The position numbers and the translations under genes were made by a program. Shown here piece after piece: positions 45,198-53,729 of a stretch of 64,000 nucleotides of DNA (position 1 is its first letter; every line of letters starts with the position of its first letter). Source of the DNA: JADJNY01 sp046349615 (lineage in GTDB: Bacteria; Planctomycetota; UBA1135; GCA-002686595). The notes beneath the pieces are model-generated. The model saw nothing but the letters and a program-made list of their open reading frames with translations, was not told the DNA's origin and searched no databases. The stretch spans positions 372,001-436,000 of the forward strand of contig JAXMBZ010000003.1 of the NCBI GenBank assembly GCA_046349615.1, read 5' to 3'.

Positions 45198-46376
45198 ATG
45201 CTCGCCGTCCACCTCACCTTGACGCCCCTCGCCGGCGCGCCGATCCGCGTCGTGCGGGCCCTCGCGGAGCACACGCACGTCGAGGCGCGTCTCGTGAACC
45301 TCGCACCGGACGCGTACGGCATGCGGACGTTCGAGGAGGACCTCGCGTGGGCGCGCGACGCGGAGGAAGCGATGGAGCTCGTCGCCCGCGCGGACGTCCT
45401 CCACCTCCACCACCCGATCGACCTCGACTCCGCGGCGAACCCGTTCGGCGTCGCGTTCCGCCGCCTGCTGAAGCCCGGCGCGCGCGTGCTCCTCCAATGG
45501 CACTCGAGCCCCGAGTTCGTCCTGCGCTGCCACGGCGACGTCGCGCGCGCGTGGCTCGAGTCGGATGCGCCGCAGGCGACGATGGCGCAGTACCACGAGC
45601 GCCTCTACCCGCGCGCGCGTCCGCTGCCGCTCGTCGTCGAGCTCGGCCCCGCGCCGCTGCCCGCGATCGAACGCGAGCGCCCGCTCGTCTTCTTCGCGCC
45701 GTCGACGCCGCGCAGCGCGCACGCCGAGCGCTGGGAGACGAAGGGCGCGCCCGAGGTGCTCCGCGTGCTGCGCGCGCTCGAGAGACGCCGCGTGCTCGAC
45801 GTGCTCCACGTCCACGACGTGCCGTTCGAGCGCTGCCGCGAGCTGAGACGGACGGCCGACGTCGTGCTCGACGACGTCGTGACGGGCTCGTACCACACGA
45901 CGACGCTCGAAGCGCTCGCCGACGGCAAGGCCGCCGTCGCGCACCTCGATCCGCGGACGCGCGTCGTGCTCGCCGCGCTCGCGCGCGCGGACGAGCTCCC
46001 GATCGTCGACGTGCACCTCGAGCACCTCGAGCGCGCGCTCGAGGCGCTCGCCACGGACCTCGCGCTCGTCCGCGAGGTCGGCGCGCTCTCGCGCGCGTGG
46101 ATGGAGCGCCGCTACGCCGAACGCGACGTCGTCGCGCACTACGTCCGCGCGTACGAAGAGCTCCTCGCGACCGGCGCGCTCGCGCCGCCGCACGACGACG
46201 GGCACGCGCGCGCCCGCGCGTTCCTGCACCGCGACCTCCCCGACCTCGCGTGGACGGCCCGGCACTCCGCGTTCCATCCCGCCGCGCTCGGCGCACGGTT
46301 GCGTTCGGTCGCGCGCTCGCTTCGCGATGGATCGCGCGGCTCGTCCACCGTGCGCGCAACGGAGAACGACGCGTGA
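45198..46376 (+). CDS. Putative glycosyltransferase (GT-B-like)
   Basis: 392 residues. The N-terminal Rossmann-like part (LAVHLTLTPLAGAPIRVVRAL, ADVLHLHHPI) and the C-terminal part (VVLDDVVTGSYHTTTLEALADGKAAV, followed by HLEHLERALEALATD) have the order of GT-B/GT4-type transferases, where a Glu in the T-x-x-E-A-L-A-x-G motif contacts the nucleotide sugar. No membrane segment. It overlaps the next gene's start (GTGA), so the pair is co-translated. Together with the opposing flippase this suggests an envelope glycan locus. Sugar specificity is not predictable. Confidence 0.72.
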   Translation: MLAVHLTLTPLAGAPIRVVRALAEHTHVEARLVNLAPDAYGMRTFEEDLAWARDAEEAMELVARADVLHLHHPIDLDSAANPFGVAFRRLLKPGARVLLQWHSSPEFVLRCHGDVARAWLESDAPQATMAQYHERLYPRARPLPLVVELGPAPLPAIERERPLVFFAPSTPRSAHAERWETKGAPEVLRVLRALERRRVLDVLHVHDVPFERCRELRRTADVVLDDVVTGSYHTTTLEALADGKAAVAHLDPRTRVVLAALARADELPIVDVHLEHLERALEALATDLALVREVGALSRAWMERRYAERDVVAHYVRAYEELLATGALAPPHDDGHARARAFLHRDLPDLAWTARHSAFHPAALGARLRSVARSLRDGSRGSSTVRATENDA

Positions 46377-47416
46377 AGTACGCGAACGCCTACCTCTGCT
46401 ACTCGCCGCAGAACTTCGTGAAGGCGCTGCGACTCGCGCATGCGGCGCATGCGCGCGGGGAGCGCTCGAAGATCCTCGCGTGGATCGGGCCCGAGCTCGC
46501 CGACGCGCCGTTCTTCGACGGACGCGGCGTCTCGTGGGCCGACGTCGAGGTCCGGAGGCATCCACATCGCTACGTGCGCCTGCTCGATCGCGACCGCGCG
46601 CGCCCCCTCGTGCTCGCGGGCAAGCTCGCGCGCAAGGCGTGGTCGCGCGCGCGGCGCGTGCTCGCGACGACGGAGACGCGCGCGCTGCTCGCCGCGCTCG
46701 CGGACGCCGAGGACGTCCACCTGTTCCTCGAGACGACGTGGTACTCGGACGCGGTGCTGCGCGAGCGCCGCTGCACGCTCGTCGAGGAAGGCGTCGCTTC
46801 CTACCTGCCCGTGCGCGGTCTTGCGCGAGCGGACGGCTCGCCGCGCTACCCCGGCGAGCACCCGAACGTCCGGCGCGTCCTGCTCCAACGCCCCGACGCC
46901 GCGCCGCCGAGCGTGCGCGCGAAGGTCGAGCCGCTCGAGCTCGACTACGCCGCGCTCCCCGCGGACGCGCGCCGCGAGCTCCTCGCGCTCTTCGGCATGG
47001 AGCATTTCGCCGCGCGTGGACGCGCCGCGATCGTCGTCGGCCAGGCGTGGAGCTGCTCGTCCGTCGAACCCGACAGCGTGCGCGGCGCGCACGCGCGCAT
47101 CGTCGCCGAGCTCGGCCGCCGGGGCTTCGCCGTGCACGTCAAGCCGCACCCGAACGAGGACGCGGACGCGTACCGAGCGCTGGGCGCCGAGCTCCTCGAC
47201 CCGCGCCTGCCGCTCGAGGTGTTCGAGCTCCTCGAGCGCCCGCATCCGTTCGAGTGCGCGGTCAGCCTGCTCTCGAGCTCCCTCGCGAACGCGCCGCGGC
47301 TCGCGCGCCGCGTGTACCGCCCCGAGGACGGCGCGCTCGTCGTCGAGGACGTGACGCCCGAGCGCTTCGACGAGCTCGCGCGCGGGACCCTCGCCGCGCT
47401 GGCGCGCAGCGACTGA
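46373..47416 (+). CDS. GT52/polysialyltransferase-like protein
   Basis: 347 residues, GTG 46373 overlapping the previous stop (GTGA). It opens with NAYLCYSPQNFVKALRLA, which recalls the T-P-x-Q/S-P-x-x start of GT52 and capsule sialyltransferase-like families. It has LVEEGVASYLP (like the V-E-D-G-x-x-S-Y motif), VKPHPNED and SLLSSSLANA (the H-P and S-S motifs of CMP-sugar-type transferases). Assignment to GT52 is by motif resemblance only; a generic capsular polysaccharide synthesis protein is the alternative. Confidence 0.6.
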   Translation: MKYANAYLCYSPQNFVKALRLAHAAHARGERSKILAWIGPELADAPFFDGRGVSWADVEVRRHPHRYVRLLDRDRARPLVLAGKLARKAWSRARRVLATTETRALLAALADAEDVHLFLETTWYSDAVLRERRCTLVEEGVASYLPVRGLARADGSPRYPGEHPNVRRVLLQRPDAAPPSVRAKVEPLELDYAALPADARRELLALFGMEHFAARGRAAIVVGQAWSCSSVEPDSVRGAHARIVAELGRRGFAVHVKPHPNEDADAYRALGAELLDPRLPLEVFELLERPHPFECAVSLLSSSLANAPRLARRVYRPEDGALVVEDVTPERFDELARGTLAALARSD

Positions 47417-47453
47417 GAGCCTGTGAAGGAATCAGAGACGCCCGTCAGGCTCT
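47416..47453. terminator. Bidirectional hairpin between glycosyltransferase and flippase genes
   Basis: Perfect 8-bp inverted repeat agagcctg (47416-47423) and caggctct (47446-47453) with a 22-base loop; it overlaps the last base of the upstream stop and ends ten bases before the convergent stop. Confidence 0.35.
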
Positions 47454-47463
47454 GAGCCCCCAC

Positions 47464-48984
47464 CTACGCGCGCCCGATGCGCGCGACCACGGCGCGCAGG
47501 CGTTCGCGCTCGTCCGCGTCGAGCCCGAGCGCGTACGCGAGGGCGCCGCCGGCGAGCACGATCGCGCTCGCGACGAGGACGAGCGCGCTCCACGAGCCGA
47601 CCTCGACGCGCGCGATCCACGCCGCGATCCCGAGGACGCCGAGCACGACGATCGGTCGCGCGTGGCTGCGTCCGACGTACTCGCTCCAGCCGAGCCCGAG
47701 CCCCGCGCACGTGAGCATGGGCACGATCGCGAGGTTCGCGACGAGGAGCGGCGCCGCCGTCGCGATCGCCGCGCCGACGAGCCCGAAACGCTCGACGAGC
47801 ACGACGCCGAGCACGAGGCTCGCCGCGGCCTGCGCGCAGAGCGTCCACGCGAGCGCGCGATGCCGGCTGGTCCCGCGCAGGATCCCTTGCGCGAGCGCCT
47901 GCGGCAGCGTGAGCGCGTACGCGGCGACGAGCACCCGGAGCACGGGCTCCCCCGCCGCGGCGAACTCCGCGCCCATCCAGAGGCGCAGGAGCGCGCCGCC
48001 GTGCACGAAGAGGAACACCGCGACGGGCCCGAGCGCGAGCAACGCGAAGCGCGAGCCCGCGACGTAGAGCCGCCGGTTCTCCGCGTGCGCGCCGACGGCC
48101 TCGCTCGCGCTCGCGATCGGCACGAACACGCCGACCGCGGCGAGCACGAGCTTCTCGAGGTGCAGCGTCAACGCCGCGGGCGCCGCGTAGAACGCGACGT
48201 CCCGCAAGGAAAGCAGCTTGCCGACGACGAGCGAGTCCACGCTCGCGGCGACGCGCGCGGCGAGCGCGATCAACACGCCGTGCGCGCCGTAGCTCGCGAT
48301 GCGGTCGAAGGTCGCGCGCCGTACGAGCGCGCGGTCGAAGCCCAGGTCCGGCGCGCGGGAGCGCAGGAGCGCCCACTGGCCCGCGGCTTTCACGAGGTTC
48401 GCCGCGAGCTGGACGAGCGCGACGCCGACGAGCCCGCCGCCGTGCGCGAGCAGCACGACGAGCGCCCCGCACTTCGCGATCCCGACCGCGGCCGAGAGCA
48501 GGTTCGCGCGCGCGAATTCGCGGAGCCCGGTCAGCGTCCCGAGCAGCGCGGAGGACGCCAGCGAGAAGCCGAGGTCGATCGCGACGACGACGAGCACGAC
48601 CCGCGCCTCGAACGCGCGCTCGCCCGCGAGCCCGAAGAACGGCGCGAATGCTCCGGAGCCGAGCGCGAGGACGAGCGCCGCGGCGGCCCCGAGGACGCCG
48701 AGCAGCGCGAGCGCCGTCGCGTGCACCGCGCGCACCTCGGCGTGTTCGCCGCGCGCCGCGTGGAGCGAGACGAAGCGCACGACGGCCGCGTTGACGCCGA
48801 AGTCGAGGACGGCGAGCCACCCCGCGAGCGTCGCGATCAAGCTCCACGCGCCGTAGCCCTCGGCGCCGAGACCGCGCACGAGGAGCGGGCTCACGACGAA
48901 CCCCGTCGCGATCAGGACGGCGTGGTGGAGCCAGTAGGAAAGGACGCCGGCGGCGATCGCCTTGCGCTCGGGGGGCGAGGACAC
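47464..48984 (-). CDS. Wzx-like polysaccharide flippase (MATE/MVF fold)
   Basis: 506 residues with about 12-14 membrane helices. The start AGVLSYWLHHAVLIATGFVVSPLLVRGLGAEGYGAW (read in pieces) is typical of oligosaccharide flippases of the polysaccharide biosynthesis family: the 'R-x-L-G-x-x-x-Y-G' motif follows helix 1. GTG 48984 is the start. It would export lipid-linked glycans built by the neighbouring, convergently oriented glycosyltransferases. No polymerase or ligase is in the window. Confidence 0.85.
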   Translation of the reverse strand: MSSPPERKAIAAGVLSYWLHHAVLIATGFVVSPLLVRGLGAEGYGAWSLIATLAGWLAVLDFGVNAAVVRFVSLHAARGEHAEVRAVHATALALLGVLGAAAALVLALGSGAFAPFFGLAGERAFEARVVLVVVAIDLGFSLASSALLGTLTGLREFARANLLSAAVGIAKCGALVVLLAHGGGLVGVALVQLAANLVKAAGQWALLRSRAPDLGFDRALVRRATFDRIASYGAHGVLIALAARVAASVDSLVVGKLLSLRDVAFYAAPAALTLHLEKLVLAAVGVFVPIASASEAVGAHAENRRLYVAGSRFALLALGPVAVFLFVHGGALLRLWMGAEFAAAGEPVLRVLVAAYALTLPQALAQGILRGTSRHRALAWTLCAQAAASLVLGVVLVERFGLVGAAIATAAPLLVANLAIVPMLTCAGLGLGWSEYVGRSHARPIVVLGVLGIAAWIARVEVGSWSALVLVASAIVLAGGALAYALGLDADERERLRAVVARIGRA

Positions 48985-49168
48985 CCGGGGAGCCTACCCG
49001 CGACGCGCGGCGAGGTCGCGCGTGCAGCCCGCCGCCGGCGGATTGTCCGAAATCCGCGGCGGCGCCGGGGACAGACCCTGCGGAGCCCGATTCCGCGCCC
49101 TGCGGGGCGGGACGGGTGCTCCACGCGGCCGAACGCCGCGCTCCCCACGACGCCCTGAAGCGAACCCC

Positions 49169-50434
49169 ATGCTCCACTCCATCGCCCGCACCTCGTCCCT
49201 CCTCGCCCTCGCGCTGCTCACCCTCCCCGCCGCCGCGGACTCCCTGCTCCTCTCCCCGAACACTCCGCTCGACGTGTCCGCGCTCGGAGTGAGCAGCGTC
49301 GGCGACCTCGCCTACGACCCCGCGAGCGGCAAGCTCTGGCTGTGCGACGGCTCGACGGACGGGCTCGTGCACAAGGTGAACCCGATCACGGGCGCCCTCA
49401 TGGCGACGGTGGATCCGGCGGCGATCCCGGGCCTGAACCTCGGGCCCGACGCGCTCGCCGTCCTGCCGAGCGGCTCCGACCGCACGGTCTTCGTCTTCAG
49501 CAGCTTCGGCGAGTCCGAAGGCGGCAGCCTGCACGAAGCCGGCGGTCTGCTCGCCGATTTCGGCACGAGCCGTTCCGCGACCGGCGCCGCGATCGACCTC
49601 GCGGGGAACCTCTGGATCGTCTCGGGGACGACCGCGGGTGCCGGCTCCCAGTTGCAGCGCCTCGACTCGACCACGGGGGCCGTGCTCGCGAGCGTGCCGA
49701 TCCTCGGCACGACGCTGCGGATGGTCGACCTCGCGTTCGATCCGCACACGGGCGCGTGCTACGTGCTCACGGAGTCGACGCACCAGCTCATCGAGGTGAA
49801 CACGACGACGGGCGCGCAGCTCTCCTCGACCGACCTGTCGACGTTCCTGCCGTCCGGCGGGGGCCCGACCGGCGGGATCGCCTTCGACACGAACGGCCAG
49901 ACGTTCTACGTCGCCGGCGCCGGCCTCGCGACCGACACGGTCCTCGTGTTCCATCGCACGTTCGGCTACATCGCTTGCGACGGTTCGGGCGTCTTCGCTC
50001 CCTGCCCGTGCGGGAACCAGGGGATCGCGGGCAGCGGCTGCGCGCACTCGGCGTCTGCGGACGGCGCCGCCTTGCTCGAGTTCGGGCTCCCCGAGGTCGG
50101 CAGCGACAGCTTCCAGATCCTCGCGACGAACGTCCCCGCGACGACCTCCGTGCTGTTCTTCCAGGGCACGACGCTGACCGAGTCGACGCCGCTCGCGCTC
50201 GGGGACGGGCTCATCTGCGTCAGCGGATCGATCATCCGCCTCGCGACGAAGAGCGCCTCCGGCGGCTCGGCGGTCTACCCTGCGTCCGGAGACGTTCCGC
50301 TCCACACGCGCGGCGCGATCCCGGCGGGCGGCGCGACGCGCTACTACCAGGCGTGGTACCGCAACGCGGCGAGCTTCTGCACGGCCTCGACCTTCAACTT
50401 CACGAGCGCGCTCCAGGTCCGCTGGGCTCCGTGA
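49169..50434 (+). CDS. Exported beta-propeller-like protein with CPCGN C-terminal domain
   Basis: 421 residues, signal peptide MLHSIARTSSLLALALLTLP...AAA. The body (about 25-260) is a short propeller of four-stranded units (VGDLAYDPASGKLWLCDGST, AAIDLAGNLWIVSGT, DLAFDPHTGACYVLTEST, GGIAFDTNGQTFYVAG), resembling NHL/YVTN-type blades. The shared domain starts at residue 269 (ACDGSGVFAPCPCGN), slightly variant because the first Cys lacks the usual G-D-G-T after it, and ends LQVRWAP. A hairpin follows at 50481-50496. Confidence 0.83.
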   Translation: MLHSIARTSSLLALALLTLPAAADSLLLSPNTPLDVSALGVSSVGDLAYDPASGKLWLCDGSTDGLVHKVNPITGALMATVDPAAIPGLNLGPDALAVLPSGSDRTVFVFSSFGESEGGSLHEAGGLLADFGTSRSATGAAIDLAGNLWIVSGTTAGAGSQLQRLDSTTGAVLASVPILGTTLRMVDLAFDPHTGACYVLTESTHQLIEVNTTTGAQLSSTDLSTFLPSGGGPTGGIAFDTNGQTFYVAGAGLATDTVLVFHRTFGYIACDGSGVFAPCPCGNQGIAGSGCAHSASADGAALLEFGLPEVGSDSFQILATNVPATTSVLFFQGTTLTESTPLALGDGLICVSGSIIRLATKSASGGSAVYPASGDVPLHTRGAIPAGGATRYYQAWYRNAASFCTASTFNFTSALQVRWAP

Positions 50435-50480
50435 TCCGAACCGGGTGAGTGTGCGTCGCGCGGCGTCGAGTGGAGAGCTC

Positions 50481-50496
50481 GGCGCCGCGCGGCGCC
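50481..50496. terminator. Hairpin between convergent genes
   Basis: ggcgcc (50481-50486), loop gcgc, ggcgcc (50491-50496), followed on the plus strand by gttt. It lies between the stops of the plus-strand exported-protein gene (50434) and the minus-strand ABC operon (50511). Confidence 0.4.
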
Positions 50497-50510
50497 GTTT
50501 CGATCGACGA

Positions 50511-51551
50511 TCACGCGCGCGGCCAGAGCAGCGCGCGGCGCGCGTCGAAGCTCGGACGGACGCGGTCGTTCGCGTGCACGCGCGCGTCGCGCGGCGCGAG
50601 CACGTGCAGCTCGACGTGCCCGAGCTTCACGAGGACGACGCGCTCGGGGCCCCAGTCCTCGACCACGAGCACGACCGCCTCGTGCGCGCCGCCGTCGAGC
50701 CGCACGTGCTCGGGCCGCAGGCCGAGCGTCGCGCGTTCCGGCCCCGGGCCGGTCGCGGGGAGCAGCGCGAGCCCCTCCTCCGTCGTCCACGCGCCGTCGG
50801 CGCGCCGCACGTCGACGAGGTTCATCGGCGGCGCGCCGAGCTGACGCGCGGCGAGCGGCGAGACGGGGCGCGCGTACACCTCCTCCGGCGTCCCCGTCTG
50901 CACGACGCGACCGTCGACGAGCAGCGCGACGCGATCGGCCATCGTCAACGCCTCGGCTTGGTCGTGCGTCACCCACACGACCGGCGTCGCGAGCTCGCGC
51001 GCGAGCTCGCGCAGCTCGACGCGCAGTTCTTCGCGCAGTTTCGCGTCGAGGTTCGAGAGCGGCTCGTCCATCAGGAAGAGCTTCGGCCGGCGAACGATCG
51101 CGCGTCCGATCGCGACGCGCTGCATCTCGCCGCCGGAGAGCCGTCGCGCGGGACGGTCGAGCAATCGCTCGACGTGGAGCAGCTTCGCGGCCCACGCGAC
51201 GCGCGCGTCGATCTCGGCCCGTTGCACGCGACGCGACGGCGCGGAGAGCGGGAACGCGAGGTTCTCGCGCACGGTCGCGCTCGGGTAGAGCGAGAAGTTC
51301 TGGAACACGAGCGCGACGTCGCGCTCCGCCGGAGCGAGCCCGAGCGCGTCGCGACCGTGGAGCTCGATCGCGCCCGCGTCCGGCGTCTCGAGCCCCGCGA
51401 TCGCGCGCAGGAGCGTCGTCTTCCCCGCGCCCGTCGGGCCGAGCACGACGAGGAACTCGCGCGCGCCGAGCTCGAGGTCGACGCCGTCGAGCGCGCGCAC
51501 GCCGCCGAAGCGCTTCGCGACGCCGCGGATCCGGAGCGCGGGTTCGCTCAC
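50511..51551 (-). CDS. ABC importer ATPase 2 (MalK/UgpC-like)
   Basis: 346 residues. Walker A GPTGAGKTTLL (about 37), signature RLSGGEMQRVAIGRA, Walker B KLFLMDEPLSNLD, H-loop VTHDQAEALTMAD, then a regulatory TOBE-like C-terminal domain (LGLRPEHVRLD). Powers import through the two permeases encoded upstream. GTG 51551 overlaps the stop of ATPase 1 (GTGA). Last gene of the operon. A second ATPase in a single operon suggests a heterodimer, as in glycerol-type importers (GlpS/GlpT). Confidence 0.93.
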   Translation of the reverse strand: MSEPALRIRGVAKRFGGVRALDGVDLELGAREFLVVLGPTGAGKTTLLRAIAGLETPDAGAIELHGRDALGLAPAERDVALVFQNFSLYPSATVRENLAFPLSAPSRRVQRAEIDARVAWAAKLLHVERLLDRPARRLSGGEMQRVAIGRAIVRRPKLFLMDEPLSNLDAKLREELRVELRELARELATPVVWVTHDQAEALTMADRVALLVDGRVVQTGTPEEVYARPVSPLAARQLGAPPMNLVDVRRADGAWTTEEGLALLPATGPGPERATLGLRPEHVRLDGGAHEAVVLVVEDWGPERVVLVKLGHVELHVLAPRDARVHANDRVRPSFDARRALLWPRA

Positions 51552-52585
51552 GCGCGCCTCCGTCCGGTCTCGGGGTCGAAGCGCCGCACGCCCGCGGGGT
51601 CGAACGCGAGGCCGACCTCCGCGCCGATCTCCGCGCGCTCTTCCGCGGGGCGGCGCACGGCGACGCGTCCGAACTCGCCCTCGACGTACGCGTAGCGGCA
51701 CGCGCCCTGGAACGCGTCGACGACGACGCGGCCGCGCAGCGCGCTGGCGGGATCGAAGCGCACGAACTCGGGGCGGACGCCGAGCACGACGTCGAGCCGC
51801 CGCGCCGCGCCGTCGTCCTTCGCGGGGAGCGCGACGTGCGCGCCGGACGCGACGCCGATCAAGTTCATGCCCGGGCTGCCGACGAAGCGCGCGACGAAGA
51901 GCGTCGCGGGATCCGAGTACACCTCCGACGGCGGCGCGACCTGCTGCACCGCGCCGTCCGACATGACGACGACGCGATCGGCGAGGCGCATCGCCTCTTC
52001 CTGGTCGTGCGTGACGTACACGGTCGGCACGCCGTGCTCCTGCTGCTGCTCGCGGAGGAACTCGCACATCGCGAGGCGCTCCGAGGCGTCGAGCGTGCCG
52101 AGCGGCTCGTCCATCAGCCACACGGACGGCTTGCGCACGAGCGCGCGCGCGAGGCCGACCTTCTGCTGGTCGCCGCCGGAGAGCTGGCGCGGACGCCGCG
52201 CGAGCAGCGCCGTGATCCCGATGCGTTCCGCGACGCGCGCGACGGCGGCGGCGCGCTCCTTCCGCGGCACGCGCGCGCACTCGAGCGGGAACGCGACGTT
52301 CTCCGCGACGGTCATGTGCGGGTAGAGCGCGTAGAACTGGAACACGAAGCCGATGTCGCGCTCCGCCGGCGACGCGCTCGTCACGTCCCGCCCCGCGAGC
52401 ACGATCCGCCCCGCGGTCGGCGTCTCGAGCCCGGCGATCATGCGCAGGGTCGTCGTCTTTCCGCAGCCGGACGGACCGAGGAGCACGACGAACTCGCCCG
52501 GCTCGATCGCGAGGTCGACGCCGCGCACGGCGCGCGTGCCGTCGGGCCACGTCTTCTCGAGCTTCTCGAGCGCGAGGAAGCTCAC
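51548..52585 (-). CDS. ABC importer ATPase 1 (MalK/UgpC-like)
   Basis: 345 residues. Walker A GPSGCGKTTTLRM, Q-loop FVFQFYALYPHMTV, signature QLSGGDQQKVGLARAL, Walker B VWLMDEPLGTLD, H-loop YVTHDQEEAMRLAD, TOBE-type tail with VARFVGSPGMNLIGV and GVRPEFVRFDP. GTG 52585 is chosen since it begins the usual strand FLALEKLEKTW; another GTG at 52639 would add 18 residues and overlap the small membrane-protein gene. The signature motif differs from that of ATPase 2, consistent with two distinct subunits. Confidence 0.9.
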   Translation of the reverse strand: MSFLALEKLEKTWPDGTRAVRGVDLAIEPGEFVVLLGPSGCGKTTTLRMIAGLETPTAGRIVLAGRDVTSASPAERDIGFVFQFYALYPHMTVAENVAFPLECARVPRKERAAAVARVAERIGITALLARRPRQLSGGDQQKVGLARALVRKPSVWLMDEPLGTLDASERLAMCEFLREQQQEHGVPTVYVTHDQEEAMRLADRVVVMSDGAVQQVAPPSEVYSDPATLFVARFVGSPGMNLIGVASGAHVALPAKDDGAARRLDVVLGVRPEFVRFDPASALRGRVVVDAFQGACRYAYVEGEFGRVAVRRPAEERAEIGAEVGLAFDPAGVRRFDPETGRRRA

Positions 52586-52631
52586 GCGCGCACCTCGCGC
52601 GCCGGGGACGCGCACCGTCGGGCCGACGAAC

Positions 52632-52820
52632 TCACGCACGCTCCTTCGGCAGGTGCGACGCCGCGATCTGGAGCACCGTGAACGCGAGCGTCGCGAAGAA
52701 GCCGACGCGCACGCCGCCCGTCCACCACGGCTGGAGCAGGAGCGCGACGCCGAGCGCCATGCCGACGAGCGCCGCGCGTTCGAGGCGCGCCGCGGTGCTC
52801 GATCGCACGTCGCTGCTCAT
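52632..52820 (-). CDS. Small two-helix membrane protein of the ABC operon
   Basis: 62 residues: a polar start (MSSDVRSSTAARLERA), helix 1 LVGMALGVALLLQPWW, a short loop, helix 2 VGFFATLAFTVLQIAA, and a basic end. Its ATG overlaps the stop of the permease gene (ATGA). Small membrane subunits occur in some sugar/glycerol ABC operons (for example DUF2160 in the glp type), but I cannot match this one to a family. Confidence 0.75.
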   Translation of the reverse strand: MSSDVRSSTAARLERAALVGMALGVALLLQPWWTGGVRVGFFATLAFTVLQIAASHLPKERA

Positions 52821-53680
52821 TGCTTGATCGTCCCGAAGGTCATGCCGCGCAGGAGGTGCTTCCGCACGAGCACCGTGAACACGACGATCGGCGCGACGAA
52901 CACGAGCGCGCCCGCGGCGACCTGCGGCCACGGCATGCCCTCGATGTTGCCCGCGAGCCCCGCGAAGTACGCGGGCACGGTGATCGCGCCCGAGCTGTTC
53001 AACGTCATCGCGAAGCCGTACTCGTTCCACGCGGAGATCAGGCAGAACACCGCCGTCACCGCCATGCCCGTGCGCGCCTCGGGCAGCACGACCCGGAGGA
53101 ACGCCTGCGCGCGCGTGTAGCCGTCGACGAGCGCGGCCTCCTCGAACGCGCGCGGGATCTCGTCGAGGAAGCCCTTCATCAACCAGACCGAGAGCGACAG
53201 GTTGAAGACGGTGTAGAGCAGCGCGAGCCCGAGGTGCGTCCCCGCGAGGCCGAGCTCGCGGTACATGAGCAGCACCGGCACGACGACCGCGAGCGGCGGC
53301 ATGAAGCGCGTCGACAGCACGAAGAAGAGCCAGTCCTTCGCGCCCGGCACGCGGAAGCGGCTGAAGCCGTACGCGCACGCGGTGCCGAGCACGACGGACG
53401 CGAGCGTCGAGAGGACGCCGATCACGACGCTGTTCGCGAGGTGCTCCCAGAACGAGGCCTGCGCGCCCGCGTGCACGGTCGCGAGCTCCGCCCACGAGCT
53501 CGTCGTCGGCGCGAAGAGGATCGACTCGGGCGCCGTCGCGCCGTTCGCGAACGGGAGCACCTTCGGGTGCTGAGCGATCGTGTCCGTGCGGTGCTTGACC
53601 GACGTCAGCACCATCCACGCGAGCGGCAGTCCGGCGCACAGGAACCCGACGACGAGCACGACGACGCGGGCGAACCTCAT
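52817..53680 (-). CDS. ABC importer permease 2 (MalG-like)
   Basis: 287 residues with six predicted membrane helices. The EAA loop, EEAALVDGYTRAQAFLRVVLP, contacts the ATPase. A conserved periplasmic start (LPLAWMVLTSVK) and end (GMTFGTIKQ) are typical of the MalG/UgpE family. Second permease of the operon, 49 bases after permease 1. Confidence 0.93.
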   Translation of the reverse strand: MRFARVVVLVVGFLCAGLPLAWMVLTSVKHRTDTIAQHPKVLPFANGATAPESILFAPTTSSWAELATVHAGAQASFWEHLANSVVIGVLSTLASVVLGTACAYGFSRFRVPGAKDWLFFVLSTRFMPPLAVVVPVLLMYRELGLAGTHLGLALLYTVFNLSLSVWLMKGFLDEIPRAFEEAALVDGYTRAQAFLRVVLPEARTGMAVTAVFCLISAWNEYGFAMTLNSSGAITVPAYFAGLAGNIEGMPWPQVAAGALVFVAPIVVFTVLVRKHLLRGMTFGTIKQ

Positions 53681-53729
53681 CGCGCGGTCCTCGGCGCGCG
53701 TCGCCGCGCGCGTGTCTCGCTCCCCGTGC

